This document shows positions 34,167 to 42,176 of a stretch of 64,000 nt of DNA, piece after piece. Both the position numbers and the translations under genes were made by a program. How positions within the stretch are numbered: the stretch's first letter is position 1; every line of letters begins with the position of its first letter. Where the stretch lies: assembly GCA_963810195.1 (NCBI GenBank), contig CAWEMO010000005.1:124001-188000 (forward strand), given 5' to 3'. The notes under the pieces are model-generated. The model saw nothing but the letters and a program-made list of their open reading frames with translations, made no database searches and was not told the origin of the DNA. Source of the DNA: Chersky-840 sp963810195 (GTDB taxonomy: Bacteria; Actinomycetota; Acidimicrobiia; Acidimicrobiales; UBA8190).

Positions 34167-35833
34167 TCAGCGGGTGCCCGCCGCCAGGGTGGCGAGCACG
34201 TCCGAGCGCGTGATGACGCCAACGGGGTGGCCGCGGTCGAGCACCACCAGGGCGGGCGCGCCCTCGAGGCGCCCCACCGCCACGTGGACCTGTTCCCCGG
34301 CGCCGATGGTCGGCAGGGGCGCGCTCATGACGTCGCTCACGGGGCGCTCGAGTATCGACGCGTCGGTGAAGACGCTGTCCATCAGATCGCGCTCGGTCAC
34401 GGCACCGACCACCTCGGCCAGGACCACGGGCGGCTCGTGCTTCACCACCGGCATCTGGCTCACGCCGTACTCGCGCAGGATGGCGATCGCCTCCCGGACC
34501 GTTTCGTCGGGATGGGTGTGCACGAGCGTCGGCAGCGACGGGTCCCGCGCCGCGAGCAGGTCGCCCACGGTCGTCCCGGCCGCCTGTAGGAACCCGTAGT
34601 CGGCCATCCAGGCGTCGTTGTAGATCTTGGACAGATAGCCCCGCCCCGAGTCGGGGATGTGGACGACGATGACCGCGTCGGGGGGAGGTCGCGCCCCACC
34701 ACCAATGCGGCGGCGATGGCCGTCCCGCCCGAGCCGCCCAGGAGGAGCCCTTCCTGGCGCGTCACGCGCCGGGCGGTGGCAAAGCTCTGCGCGTCGGACA
34801 CCGCCACCACCTGGTCCACGACCGACGGGTCGTAGGTCGAGGGCCAGAAGTCCTCACCGATGCCCTCCACCAGATACGGGCGCCCCGACCCCCCCGAGTA
34901 CACCGAGCCCTCCGGATCGGCCCCGATGATCCGCACGGCGGGATTGCGCTCCTTGAGGTACCGGCCGATCCCGGTCACCGTGCCGCCCGTGCCGATGCCG
35001 GCCACGAAGTGCGTGACCCGCCCCCGGGTCTGCTCCCAGATCTCCGCGCCGGTCGTGTCGTGCTGAGCTCGGGGGTTGTCGGCGTTGTGGTACTGGTCCG
35101 GCTTCCACGCCAGGGGCACCTCCCGGGCCAGGCGGTCCGAGACCGAGTAGTAGGAGTCGGGGTGCTCGGGCGCCACCGACGTGGGGCACACCACGACCTC
35201 GGCCCCGAAGGCGCGCAGCAGGGCGATCTTCTCGGTCCCCACCTTGTCGGGGCACACGAAGATGCAGTTGTAGCCCCGACGGGCCGCCACGATGGCCAAC
35301 CCCACGCCGGTGTTGCCGCTCGTCGGTTCGACGATCGTCCCGCCCGGTTGCAGTCGGCCGTCGCGTTCCGCCGCGCTGATCATGGCGAGCGCGATGCGGT
35401 CCTTGGACGAGCCTCCCGGGTTGAACAGCTCGAGCTTGGCCACGAGCGTGCACTCGAGGTCCCTGGCGGTGCGGTCCAACCGGACCATGGGAGTGTTGCC
35501 GATCAGCTCCTCGAGCGAGCCTGCCACGTCCATGGGTGGCCCGGGGTCGGTGATGCGCCGTATCTCGACGCCGTCGAGCCCCGGTGCGACCTCGGCGGCG
35601 ATGGGCTCGTCGGTGAACAGCTCGGTGGGCAGTCCCGCCCGGCGCAACGCCGCCGCCACCGGCGCGGCCTCGGCCACCGGCCCGCACACCCCGACGCGGC
35701 GCGGGATCCGGGCCCGGAGCGCGCCGATGAGCATGACCACTGGTTCGCCGGCCCGGAGCCGCTGCACGTGGACCGCCCTGTCCTCGAGTCGGGCAGGAGC
35801 CGGTTCGTCTCCGACCACGACGAGAACGTCCAT
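34167..35833 (-). CDS. cbs: Cystathionine beta-synthase with CBS domains, interrupted by a homopolymer frameshift
   Basis: The PLP domain has ELIGNTPMVRL, NPGGSSKDR (PLP Lys144), EPTSGNTGVGLA, GIGTGGTVTGIGRYLKE and GGSGGTAIAAA. After VVGRDLPP the frame goes wrong. The correct continuation (DAVIVVHIPDSGRGYLSKIYND..., then two CBS domains with VREAIAILREYGVSQMPVV and VAVGRLEGAPALVVLDRGHPVGVITRSDVLA) is in another frame. The break falls at a run of six G (34680-34685), and one more G would restore the frame. About 100 residues precede the usual start (near Met101); this N-terminal extension is unusual. The enzyme condenses serine and homocysteine. It is operonic with the gamma-lyase gene. Confidence 0.85.
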
Positions 35834-35928
35834 AACGACCGCTTACTCTACGGCCGGCCGTGGGGCGTCCCGGTCGGGACGTGGGGGCTGTGCCCCGCGT
35901 CCGGCTGGTAGTTCGACGGATCCCTTCG

Positions 35929-35969
35929 GGAGAGGTGCGAGAGCGGCCGAATCGGACTCACTGCTAATG
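35929..35969 (+). other. Left attachment site: 5' half of tRNA-Ser
   Basis: Begins GGAGAGGTGCGAGAGCGG and ends CTGCTAATG, identical to the first 41 bases of the tRNA at 63883. It covers the acceptor strand, D-arm and anticodon loop plus two bases. The sequence then diverges (CGTCTACACC), so no functional tRNA is made here. This fragment is the displaced original 5' half. Confidence 0.9.
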
Positions 35970-36038
35970 CGTCTACACCGTGCCTGTCGTGCCTGGTAGT
36001 GGCCACTAAGTAGTGCAAAATAGTGCCGGATTGCGCCA

Positions 36039-36062
36039 GATTGAAAGACGGATTGAAAGACG
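36039..36062 (+). promoter_or_regulatory. Two tandem GATTGAAAGACG repeats, putative integrase arm sites (left)
   Basis: Two perfect adjacent 12-bp copies lie 70 bp inside the left att site and just before the J-domain gene. The same motif recurs twice, in the same orientation, inside the right end at 63821-63843. Placement fits arm-type binding sites of a tyrosine integrase. A 12-bp palindrome TAGTGGCCACTA (35997-36008) lies between att and arm. Confidence 0.65.
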
Positions 36063-36070
36063 GACGGGCT

Positions 36071-36314
36071 GTGCCTGAGCCTCACGAAGTCCTTGGCGTG
36101 GACGACGACGCCTCACCCGACGAGATCAAGGCGGCGTACAGGGTGCTGGCTCGCATCTACCACCCTGATCGCCACGAAGATGCCCCGCCTGCTGTTCGGG
36201 CTGAAGCCGCAAAGCGAATGGCGGAACTGAACGGCGCTTACCAGTCGATGATGGAGTTTGCCGTCATGGACGTGGTGTACGGAACCCAGGGATGGAGCAA
36301 CCGGGATCGGGTGC
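36071..36314 (+). pseudogene. J-domain (DnaJ-like) protein, 5' part, cut by IS30
   Basis: GTG 36071 starts PEPHEVLGVDDDASPDEIKAAYRVLARIYHPDRHED: a J-domain with the HPD motif that stimulates DnaK ATPase. The reading runs to SNRDRV and is then broken by an IS30-family element. Removing the element and one GC of the target duplication joins it in frame to 37539-37666, giving a 123-residue protein. Before insertion it was a small cytosolic DnaK co-chaperone. Downstream of it lies a gene with a CIRCE heat-shock operator. Confidence 0.85.
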
Positions 36315-37536
36315 GGTCTCAAGTCATCCACGCACCATTGAGGCGATCATTGGAGGCTGTCGCCGACCTGGAGGTGTGGGATGCAGATGCGGTTCTCTGC
36401 TGCAGAGCAGTCCGAGGTGTGGGACCGGTTTGAGGCCGGCGAGTCGATGCGGTCGATCGCCCGCTCGGTCGGCCGGTCCCAGACTGGAGTCCATGACCTG
36501 ATCCAGAAGACGGGCGGCATCCGTCCACTCGCTCCGACGGTGTGGTCCGACGCCAGGATGTCATTGGTCGAACGGGAGGAGATCTCCCGTGGGCTCGCCA
36601 CCGGGCTGTCGCTGCGTCAGGTGGCGGCGGGCCTGGGACGGGCTGCATCGACAGTGTCCCGGGAGGTGGCCGCCAACGGCGGCCGGCATCGCTACCGGGC
36701 GTGCGAGGCCGAAGCGTCCGCCCGCCGGCGGGCTCGACGACCGAGACCGGCCAAGTTGGCCAAGTGCCCGAGGCTGCGCCGTGTCGTCCAGGGCAAACTG
36801 GAGAAACGCTGGTCGCCCCAGCAGATCGCCGACTGGTTGCCCGAAGCGTTCCCCCACGACCCGGAGATGCGGGTGAGCCACGAGACCATCTACATGTCGC
36901 TGTTCGTCCAAGGTCGAGGAGCCCTGCGCCAGGAGCTCTTTCGCTGCCTGCGCCAGGGCCGGGCCATGCGCCGCCCCCAGGGAAAGCGCCAAGCGACGGG
37001 CCAGGGCAAGATCCGCGACATGGTCATGATCTCGGATCGTCCCGCTGAGATCGAGGACCGGGCTGTGCCCGGCCACTGGGAAGGCGATCTCATCATGGGC
37101 ACGGGCCAGCGGGCCATCGGCACACTGGTCGAGCGCTCCACCCGCTACGTCATGCTCATGCGCCTCCCCGATGGGCACGGGGGCGAGGCTGTCCGCAAGG
37201 CGCTGGCCAAGACCATCGTCAAGCTCCCCACCGAGCTCCGGCGCTCGATCACCTGGGACCAAGGACAAGAGATGAACGAGCACGCTCGCTTCACCGTCGA
37301 CACCGGCGTGCAGATCTACTTCTGCGATCCCAAGAGTCCGTGGCAACGCGGTTCCAATGAGAACACCAATGGGCTGTTGCGCCAGTACTTCCCCAGGGGC
37401 ACCGAGCTCTCCGGCCACTCCCAGGCACACCTCAACGCCGTGGCACGAGAGCTCAACGGACGTCCTCGACGGACCCTCGGGGGTATGTCACCATCTCAAG
37501 CGTTCGCCGGGGCTGTTGCGTCGATTGGTTGAGCCC
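36315..37536. mobile_element. IS30-family insertion sequence
   Basis: The right end GGCTGTTGCGTCGATTGG..TTGAGCCC resembles IS30 termini. The left end GGTCTCAAGTCATCC..ACGCACCAT is its imperfect inverse (16 of 21 positions match from CTCAA). Both sides are flanked by GC, a 2-bp target duplication typical of the family. The insertion splits a J-domain gene, and the host frame is restored exactly on removal. Confidence 0.85.
36381..37532 (+). CDS. IS30-family transposase
   Basis: 383 residues. The N-terminal HTH reads WDRFEAGESMRSIARSVGRSQTGVHDLI, and a second HTH has LSLRQVAAGLGRAASTVSREVAANGG. The DDE core is intact: GHWEGDLIMG, ITWDQGQEM and SPWQRGSNENTNGLLRQYFPRG. GGAGG is six bases before the ATG. 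The stop codon lies inside the right terminal repeat. The element appears full length and possibly active. Confidence 0.92.
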   Translation: MQMRFSAAEQSEVWDRFEAGESMRSIARSVGRSQTGVHDLIQKTGGIRPLAPTVWSDARMSLVEREEISRGLATGLSLRQVAAGLGRAASTVSREVAANGGRHRYRACEAEASARRRARRPRPAKLAKCPRLRRVVQGKLEKRWSPQQIADWLPEAFPHDPEMRVSHETIYMSLFVQGRGALRQELFRCLRQGRAMRRPQGKRQATGQGKIRDMVMISDRPAEIEDRAVPGHWEGDLIMGTGQRAIGTLVERSTRYVMLMRLPDGHGGEAVRKALAKTIVKLPTELRRSITWDQGQEMNEHARFTVDTGVQIYFCDPKSPWQRGSNENTNGLLRQYFPRGTELSGHSQAHLNAVARELNGRPRRTLGGMSPSQAFAGAVASIG

Positions 37537-37538
37537 GC

Positions 37539-37666
37539 AGGGCCGACTGACAGAAGCGTTACTCATCGCCAAGGTTCCCCACGAGTGGCTCGACTCCTAC
37601 GAGGTGAAAGTGGCCCGCAAGTACGAGAAGGTCGTGGATCGGGTCCTCGACCGGCTCGCTCGGTAG
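37539..37666 (+). pseudogene. J-domain protein, 3' part
   Basis: Encodes GRLTEALLIAKVPHEWLDSY then EVKVARKYEKVVDRVLDRLAR and stop, in the same frame as the 5' part once the IS30 and one GC are removed. It has no start of its own. The tail is a charged, probably helical segment. Confidence 0.8.
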
Positions 37667-37838
37667 CGTCAGGTCTCGCCCAGCAGTCTCCGTAGGCCCT
37701 CCCTGAGAGCCCACAGGCGCCGTTCGACGTCCTGTGGGCCACCGGGGGCACCTCCATGGCCTCCTAGCGGCTCAGCGCGCCCGAGGTCCGAGGATTCAGC
37801 ATGGCAATGCTTCGCCTCGTGGGGCGCAATCCAGCCCG

Positions 37839-37866
37839 TTGACGGCGAACTACAGCGGTGTAATAC
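37839..37866 (+). promoter_or_regulatory. Sigma-70-like promoter of the CIRCE-controlled gene
   Basis: TTGACG (37839-37844) and TAATAC (37861-37866) are separated by 16 bp. The predicted transcription start falls inside the CIRCE inverted repeat directly downstream, the arrangement expected for HrcA repression. Confidence 0.65.
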
Positions 37867-37892
37867 TGGCACTCGCAAGATGAGAGTGCCAG
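37866..37892 (+). promoter_or_regulatory. CIRCE element (HrcA operator)
   Basis: CTGGCACTC - nine bases - GAGTGCCAG is a perfect inverted repeat in the exact format of CIRCE (TTAGCACTC-N9-GAGTGCTAA). It overlaps the promoter and is 22 bp before the start of the 72-residue ORF. CIRCE normally controls groES/groEL or dnaK operons through the heat-sensitive repressor HrcA, so this island gene is predicted to be heat- or stress-induced by the host repressor. Confidence 0.8.
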
Positions 37893-37914
37893 CCCGAGGA
37901 CAGGATCAAGAATC

Positions 37915-38133
37915 ATGCTCAACCTCACAGCGATTCAGGATCGACTGTTCGCCGACAAGTACGGCGACGCTTCCCGAGACATTGAGCTTCTACTCGGCGA
38001 GGATGCCAACCTACGGACGGCTCTAAGCACTTGTAGGGGCGGGCTGGCCCTGCTACGGGACATGGTGCGAGACCCTGTAGTGGTGGCTCACGTAGACGGT
38101 CTGATCGGATCCGTCAAAATGACAGGCATCTAG
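37915..38133 (+). CDS. 72-residue protein under CIRCE control, unknown function
   Basis: MLNLTAIQDRLFADKYGDAS, then a helical, Leu-rich remainder. The first residues (MLNLxxxxDR) resemble the start of GroES, but the rest does not, so the promoter and first codons could have been captured from a groES gene; this is speculative. AGGA lies nine bases before the ATG. The gene stands alone between the J-domain remnant and two hypothetical genes. No family recognised. Confidence 0.65.
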   Translation: MLNLTAIQDRLFADKYGDASRDIELLLGEDANLRTALSTCRGGLALLRDMVRDPVVVAHVDGLIGSVKMTGI

Positions 38134-38189
38134 CCGGACAAACCGGCGCCGCGACTGTGTATGGCGCCATGGAATAACCGAGAACAGCA

Positions 38190-38675
38190 ATGCTCATAAG
38201 CAGAGAATCTCCGAATAGGAAGCCGCTTTCATCCCGCGAGAAGAAGGTACTGACAGAGTTAATCGGGGCGATCATCGCAGTACCGTGGGATTGGAGTACA
38301 GAGGATTTCGTCAACAGCCAACCGAGCATCGACGTGCTTCTATGCTCTCTAATCCGTGCAACGGTTCGCCATCACCGATTGGCCGGTCATCATAGGGATG
38401 CGGACTTTCGTCAGCTTGCGAGCAATCTTGATCTAATCCGCGAGCACCGGTTGTTGCCTGTGGGTGTACTTGCCAGCTACGCCGTGGAGTCACTCGTTGT
38501 GGATGGGTACTGTCACGCGAGCGGTCTTGAGTTAGCGGTTACCGAGGCGCTCTTGCTCCTACTAGCCTCACCCGACTCGCCCTTGGTTTCATTGCCTGAG
38601 ATCCTTGACGAGGTCAGGATCGATCTGGATCCTCCTGAACCTCGATGGTTCGACTGGGATTCATCTTTCGGATGA
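38190..38675 (+). CDS. Hypothetical protein, 161 residues
   Basis: A soluble, mostly helical protein: SSREKKVLTELIGAIIAVPW, then CSLIRATVRHHRLAGHHRDA, then two hydrophobic helices (LLPVGVLASYAVESLVV and LELAVTEALLLLLA) and an acidic C-terminus ending PRWFDWDSSFG. It could be an immunity or regulatory protein, but nothing specific is recognisable. It lies 56 bp after the CIRCE-controlled ORF and may be co-transcribed with it. Confidence 0.6.
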   Translation: MLISRESPNRKPLSSREKKVLTELIGAIIAVPWDWSTEDFVNSQPSIDVLLCSLIRATVRHHRLAGHHRDADFRQLASNLDLIREHRLLPVGVLASYAVESLVVDGYCHASGLELAVTEALLLLLASPDSPLVSLPEILDEVRIDLDPPEPRWFDWDSSFG

Positions 38676-38695
38676 CGAATCGACCCGAGTGACTA

Positions 38696-39313
38696 ATGGA
38701 CGTCGTCGCCGCTCGATGGTGGACCGCCAACCATCTCCTCGTCGTCCTGAACGGCGTGCTCGCCATCGCTGCCACTGCGACCGCTGTCGCCGCCGTCCGC
38801 ACGATCAAGTCGTCAAACAGGGTGGCCAAGGCAGCCGAGAAGCAGGTGGAGGCCACGAACGAACTAGTCCGAGAGTCTCAGTTTGATCGTGAGCTTGCGT
38901 GGAGTCCGATGGTGGCAGTCACCGTGGTGCGCGGGCAGATGGATGCGGGAGGCGTGCCGGGACGATACGAGCGGGTAGTGACGATCACGAACCTCGGCAA
39001 AGGAATAGCGTCGGAGTGCTACTACATAGCGCGGGACGGCGAGTCGTGGTGTTGGCTCCAGCATCTTGGACTCAAAGGAGAAGAGACCACGCCGATGCCT
39101 CTGACAACACTTCCGGGAAGTGGTGACGCGCCGTGGGAACTCCTGGAGCCTGGGCCGACTGACAAGGACCAGAACGACAGATTGGCCGACGCTTTCTTCT
39201 GCAAGGATGTCTTCGGGAATCGCATTCGATTCGGACGGACCCGTGACGTGTCACGTCCTGGCGACGAAAACCCACCGGCTTGGGCCCCGTCACCCATCGT
39301 CTGGTCCCGTTAG
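38696..39313 (+). CDS. Membrane-anchored hypothetical protein, 205 residues
   Basis: One N-terminal membrane helix (HLLVVLNGVLAIAATATAVAAV), a charged helical linker (SSNRVAKAAEKQVEATNELVRES) and a cytosolic or exported beta-rich domain (SPMVAVTVVRG..., ERVVTITNLGKGIASECYYIARDGESWCWLQ). The layout recalls small membrane-anchored sensors in accessory regions, but no family is recognised. It follows the previous ORF by about 20 bp, so the two may form an operon. Confidence 0.65.
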   Translation: MDVVAARWWTANHLLVVLNGVLAIAATATAVAAVRTIKSSNRVAKAAEKQVEATNELVRESQFDRELAWSPMVAVTVVRGQMDAGGVPGRYERVVTITNLGKGIASECYYIARDGESWCWLQHLGLKGEETTPMPLTTLPGSGDAPWELLEPGPTDKDQNDRLADAFFCKDVFGNRIRFGRTRDVSRPGDENPPAWAPSPIVWSR

Positions 39314-39335
39314 AACCGGGCCACACTGGCTCTAC

Positions 39336-40076
39336 CTATCGGCGTACACCCTGCTGGTTGATGACGGCGTTGCTTTTCAGGAACTTGATCAAGACCTGCT
39401 CTAACTTGTGACGAGTATCCTCGTCCTCGACCTTGATGAACGACGCTGACTGCACGATCGGGGCCTTGAACCAGAACTTGTCTTCGTGATCGTCGAGTCG
39501 CTCGGCGATTGACCGAGACTTGCCCACGTATATTGGGCGCTCACTGATGTCGTAAAGAACGTAGACGCCTGGCTCAGATGGCCATTCATTCCGGTTGTGT
39601 GGATCAAAGTCTTCCATTGATCCAAGGCCGGGGATTTGGGCAGCCTTCTCCGTCTCAACTTCGACATCCGTTGGAGGTGTCGCCCGCAGCGCCGTTTGCA
39701 GGCGTTGCTGCGTCTCAGGTCGCGGATTCCGTGTGGCACCTCGTTCGATATTGCCGATCTGTATTGCTGTAATGCCAGAGCGTTCAGCCAACTCTTGTCT
39801 CGTCCAGCCAGTCGCACGACGAGTCTCCTCCAACCACTCTCCGAATGCTGTGGGTTGATCGAGTACCACCGAGACTGCGTCCTCATCTTCTAGCGCGAGG
39901 AACTCCTTGAGCTTGGTGACTTCACCCCGACCAAGAGCGACCACTCCTCGCTCCCAGTTTGAGACCATCATCTGGCTGACGCCCATGCGCTTCCCGACGG
40001 CAGCCTGCGTTAATCCCGCCGATATACGGGCAGTTCTTAATCGGCTACCAAGATTGCGATCCGAGGCATCGGCCAC
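39336..40076 (-). CDS. Two-HTH (XRE) plus GIY-YIG nuclease fusion protein
   Basis: 246 residues from GTG 40076; the open frame extends further, but that part overlaps the divergent secreted-protein gene. XRE-type HTH 1 (about 12-62) has GLTQAAVGKRMGVSQMMVSN. HTH 2 (about 78-132) has WTRQELAERSGITAIQIGNIE. A GIY-YIG domain (about 168-245) shows GVYVLYD, IYVGKS, the conserved Arg in IAERLDDH, Glu in HKLEQVLIKF and a terminal Asn in NAVINQQ, so the nuclease core looks intact. It is probably a sequence-guided endonuclease or self-regulating defence/homing-type protein. It is on the opposite strand to its neighbours, suggesting a unit of its own. Confidence 0.8.
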   Translation of the reverse strand: MADASDRNLGSRLRTARISAGLTQAAVGKRMGVSQMMVSNWERGVVALGRGEVTKLKEFLALEDEDAVSVVLDQPTAFGEWLEETRRATGWTRQELAERSGITAIQIGNIERGATRNPRPETQQRLQTALRATPPTDVEVETEKAAQIPGLGSMEDFDPHNRNEWPSEPGVYVLYDISERPIYVGKSRSIAERLDDHEDKFWFKAPIVQSASFIKVEDEDTRHKLEQVLIKFLKSNAVINQQGVRR

Positions 40077-40185
40077 CTTCAAAGCATATCGTTCTGCAAG
40101 AGCTGAGTCCCCTGCCAGAACGCACCCTGAGCAAGCGCCTTCGCTGATGAGTATCGTTGCAGCGAATGGCGGGGAGGGCCTGGAG

Positions 40186-41871
40186 ATGAGATTCCGACCG
40201 TTGGCAGCTGTATTCGCTCTGATGGTTCTTACCAGTGGCGTAACGGCCTTGGTGGACGTCCCGCCTGCGTCTGCAGCAACGCTCACGGTTACAAGCTGCA
40301 CTGACTCTGGACCGGGATCACTGCGACAGACCGTGGCCAATGCCAGCCCAGGAGACACGATTACCTTCGCTGTCCCATGTTCGACCATCACACTGACAAG
40401 TGGGGATATTCAGATCAATCAGGACCTGACGATCAGTGGGCCTGGCCCGACTGCACTGGCTATTAGCGGGAACAACAACAGTGCCGTCTTTGACGTTTCC
40501 TGCCTGCCGTTCAGCTGTCTTTTTAGTGCTGCGATCTCTGGACTGACCATTGAGGACGGGAGCGCCAGCGGCATCGTCAACACTAGCTCGCTGGCCATCG
40601 CGAACAGCACCTTCACAAACAACACCAATACAGGCACGAGCGGTGGAGGTGGTATCTCCAACACTGGCACGTTGACAGTGACCGACAGTACCTTCACCGA
40701 CAACAGCGCCACCAACACCGACACGAACTACGTCGGCGGTGGTGGGATCTCCAACACGGGCACGTTGACAGTGACGAACAGCACCTTTACCGGCAATAGC
40801 AGTGCGAACATCGGTGGCGGTATTGACAACCAGAGCGGCTCACTTACGGTTACGAACAGTCAGTTCACCAGCAATACGGATCCCCAAGGAGGTGGTGGTC
40901 TCGCAGCCCTTGGAACGCTGACTGTGACGAACAGCGCGATCGCCGGAAACACTGCGACCAACGGATACGGCGGAGGTGGACTACTGAATCTCGGAGTAGG
41001 CACGATCACTGCGAGCACCATCTCGGGCAATACCAGTGATGTGTATGGCGGCGGTATCACCAACTGGGGTGGTGGCGACAAGCTCACGATCATCAATAGC
41101 ACATTGACGGAAAACACAGGTCCAACTGGCGGCATCTTCACATACCTGGCAACGCTCGATCTCGCCAATAACACCATCTGGACCAACTTCGGAGAGGGAA
41201 TAACCAACTTCAACGCTGGACCACTTACCCTCACGGCGACCATCGTTGGACACAACATCGGCGACTGCACCAATGATGGTGGTAATCCTCCTATGGTCGA
41301 TGGCGGCTACAACCTCGATGATGACGACAGCTGCGGCCTCAGTACGGCTAACCATGACCTCCCAGCGACCAACCCACAACTCGATTCTGCCGGTCTTCAG
41401 AACAATGGTGGCCCCACCGAGACAATCGCCCTTGAACCGGGAAGCCCAGCGATTGACCACGTCACCGATGCGTCACTCTGTCCTGCAACCGACCAGCGTG
41501 GGTTCGCCAGGACGGTTCCCTGTGACATCGGGGCATACGACACCGACCATGGCGCAGTGGCTCCATCGGGTGGACTGCAGATCACGACCACATCACTGCC
41601 CAATGGAACGCCAGGTGTGGCTTACCCGGCCACGGCTCTGGCAGCCACCGGTGGCAACCTTCCCTATACCTGGAAGCTGGCCACGGGATCGGGAAAGCTC
41701 CCCAAGGGATTGAAACTCAACAAACACACCGGAGTCATCTCGGGTACGCCCAAGAAGTCTGCAAAGTCATCGACGTTCACGGTGGAAGTCCTCGACAAGA
41801 AGATCAAGACGAAGGGCCATCCCGCCACGCAGAACACAGCCACCAAGGTGCTCTCGATCACGGTGTCCTAG
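40186..41871 (+). CDS. Secreted right-handed beta-helix-like protein
   Basis: 561 residues from ATG 40186, with GGGGAGG eight bases upstream. Signal peptide: FRPLAAVFALMVLTSGVTAL ending in ASAA. Next is LTVTSCTDSGPGSLRQTVAN, an N-terminal cap seen in Pmp-like beta-helix proteins. Parallel repeats follow (GGGISNTGTLTVTDSTFTDN, TNSTFTGNSS, ASTISGNTSD). GGPTETIALEPGSPAID is the usual closing motif, then a cadherin-like putative Ig domain (LPNGTPGVAYPATALAATGG, GVISGTPKK) to the end. It is likely a surface or extracellular polysaccharide-binding or adhesive protein. Confidence 0.82.
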   Translation: MRFRPLAAVFALMVLTSGVTALVDVPPASAATLTVTSCTDSGPGSLRQTVANASPGDTITFAVPCSTITLTSGDIQINQDLTISGPGPTALAISGNNNSAVFDVSCLPFSCLFSAAISGLTIEDGSASGIVNTSSLAIANSTFTNNTNTGTSGGGGISNTGTLTVTDSTFTDNSATNTDTNYVGGGGISNTGTLTVTNSTFTGNSSANIGGGIDNQSGSLTVTNSQFTSNTDPQGGGGLAALGTLTVTNSAIAGNTATNGYGGGGLLNLGVGTITASTISGNTSDVYGGGITNWGGGDKLTIINSTLTENTGPTGGIFTYLATLDLANNTIWTNFGEGITNFNAGPLTLTATIVGHNIGDCTNDGGNPPMVDGGYNLDDDDSCGLSTANHDLPATNPQLDSAGLQNNGGPTETIALEPGSPAIDHVTDASLCPATDQRGFARTVPCDIGAYDTDHGAVAPSGGLQITTTSLPNGTPGVAYPATALAATGGNLPYTWKLATGSGKLPKGLKLNKHTGVISGTPKKSAKSSTFTVEVLDKKIKTKGHPATQNTATKVLSITVS

Positions 41872-42176
41872 AGTGCATGTCGCAGCGGCTGCTGCAGGGC
41901 TATCCGGCCGAGCTTCGACGCCATGAGCTTCATGCTTCGTGTCTCCGAACCTGGCCTTCTTCAGGGATGATCGACTCGCCGCCGCCAGTCGGACTGGAGA
42001 CCCTTCCTCAGTTCTCCGGCCAACCGGCCCCAGGCCCGTCGATCTGAGGCTAACGCCTGAGCCCTTAACATGTACTCGCTATCCATCCAGAGCGGACGAG
42101 GGATGTTGGCCCGTTTGACTCCGCCGCAACCTACCGAGAGGCAAGGTGCGAACGCCACGACGATGGGAGGTTCACT
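41872..42176. other. 305-bp gap without a convincing gene
   Basis: No RNA gene or terminator with a T-tract is evident. A GCAGCGGCTGCTGC stretch near 41,883 could form a small hairpin after the secreted-protein gene. GGGAGG at the right edge belongs to the next gene. Confidence 0.5.

Noticed and set aside
35929..35969. Second functional tRNA-Ser gene
   Set aside because: Only the 5' half is present; no T-arm or 3' acceptor strand follows.
39907..40185. Longer N-terminus for the secreted beta-helix protein
   Set aside because: A clear signal peptide and ribosome site define ATG 40186; the upstream frame overlaps the divergent nuclease gene.
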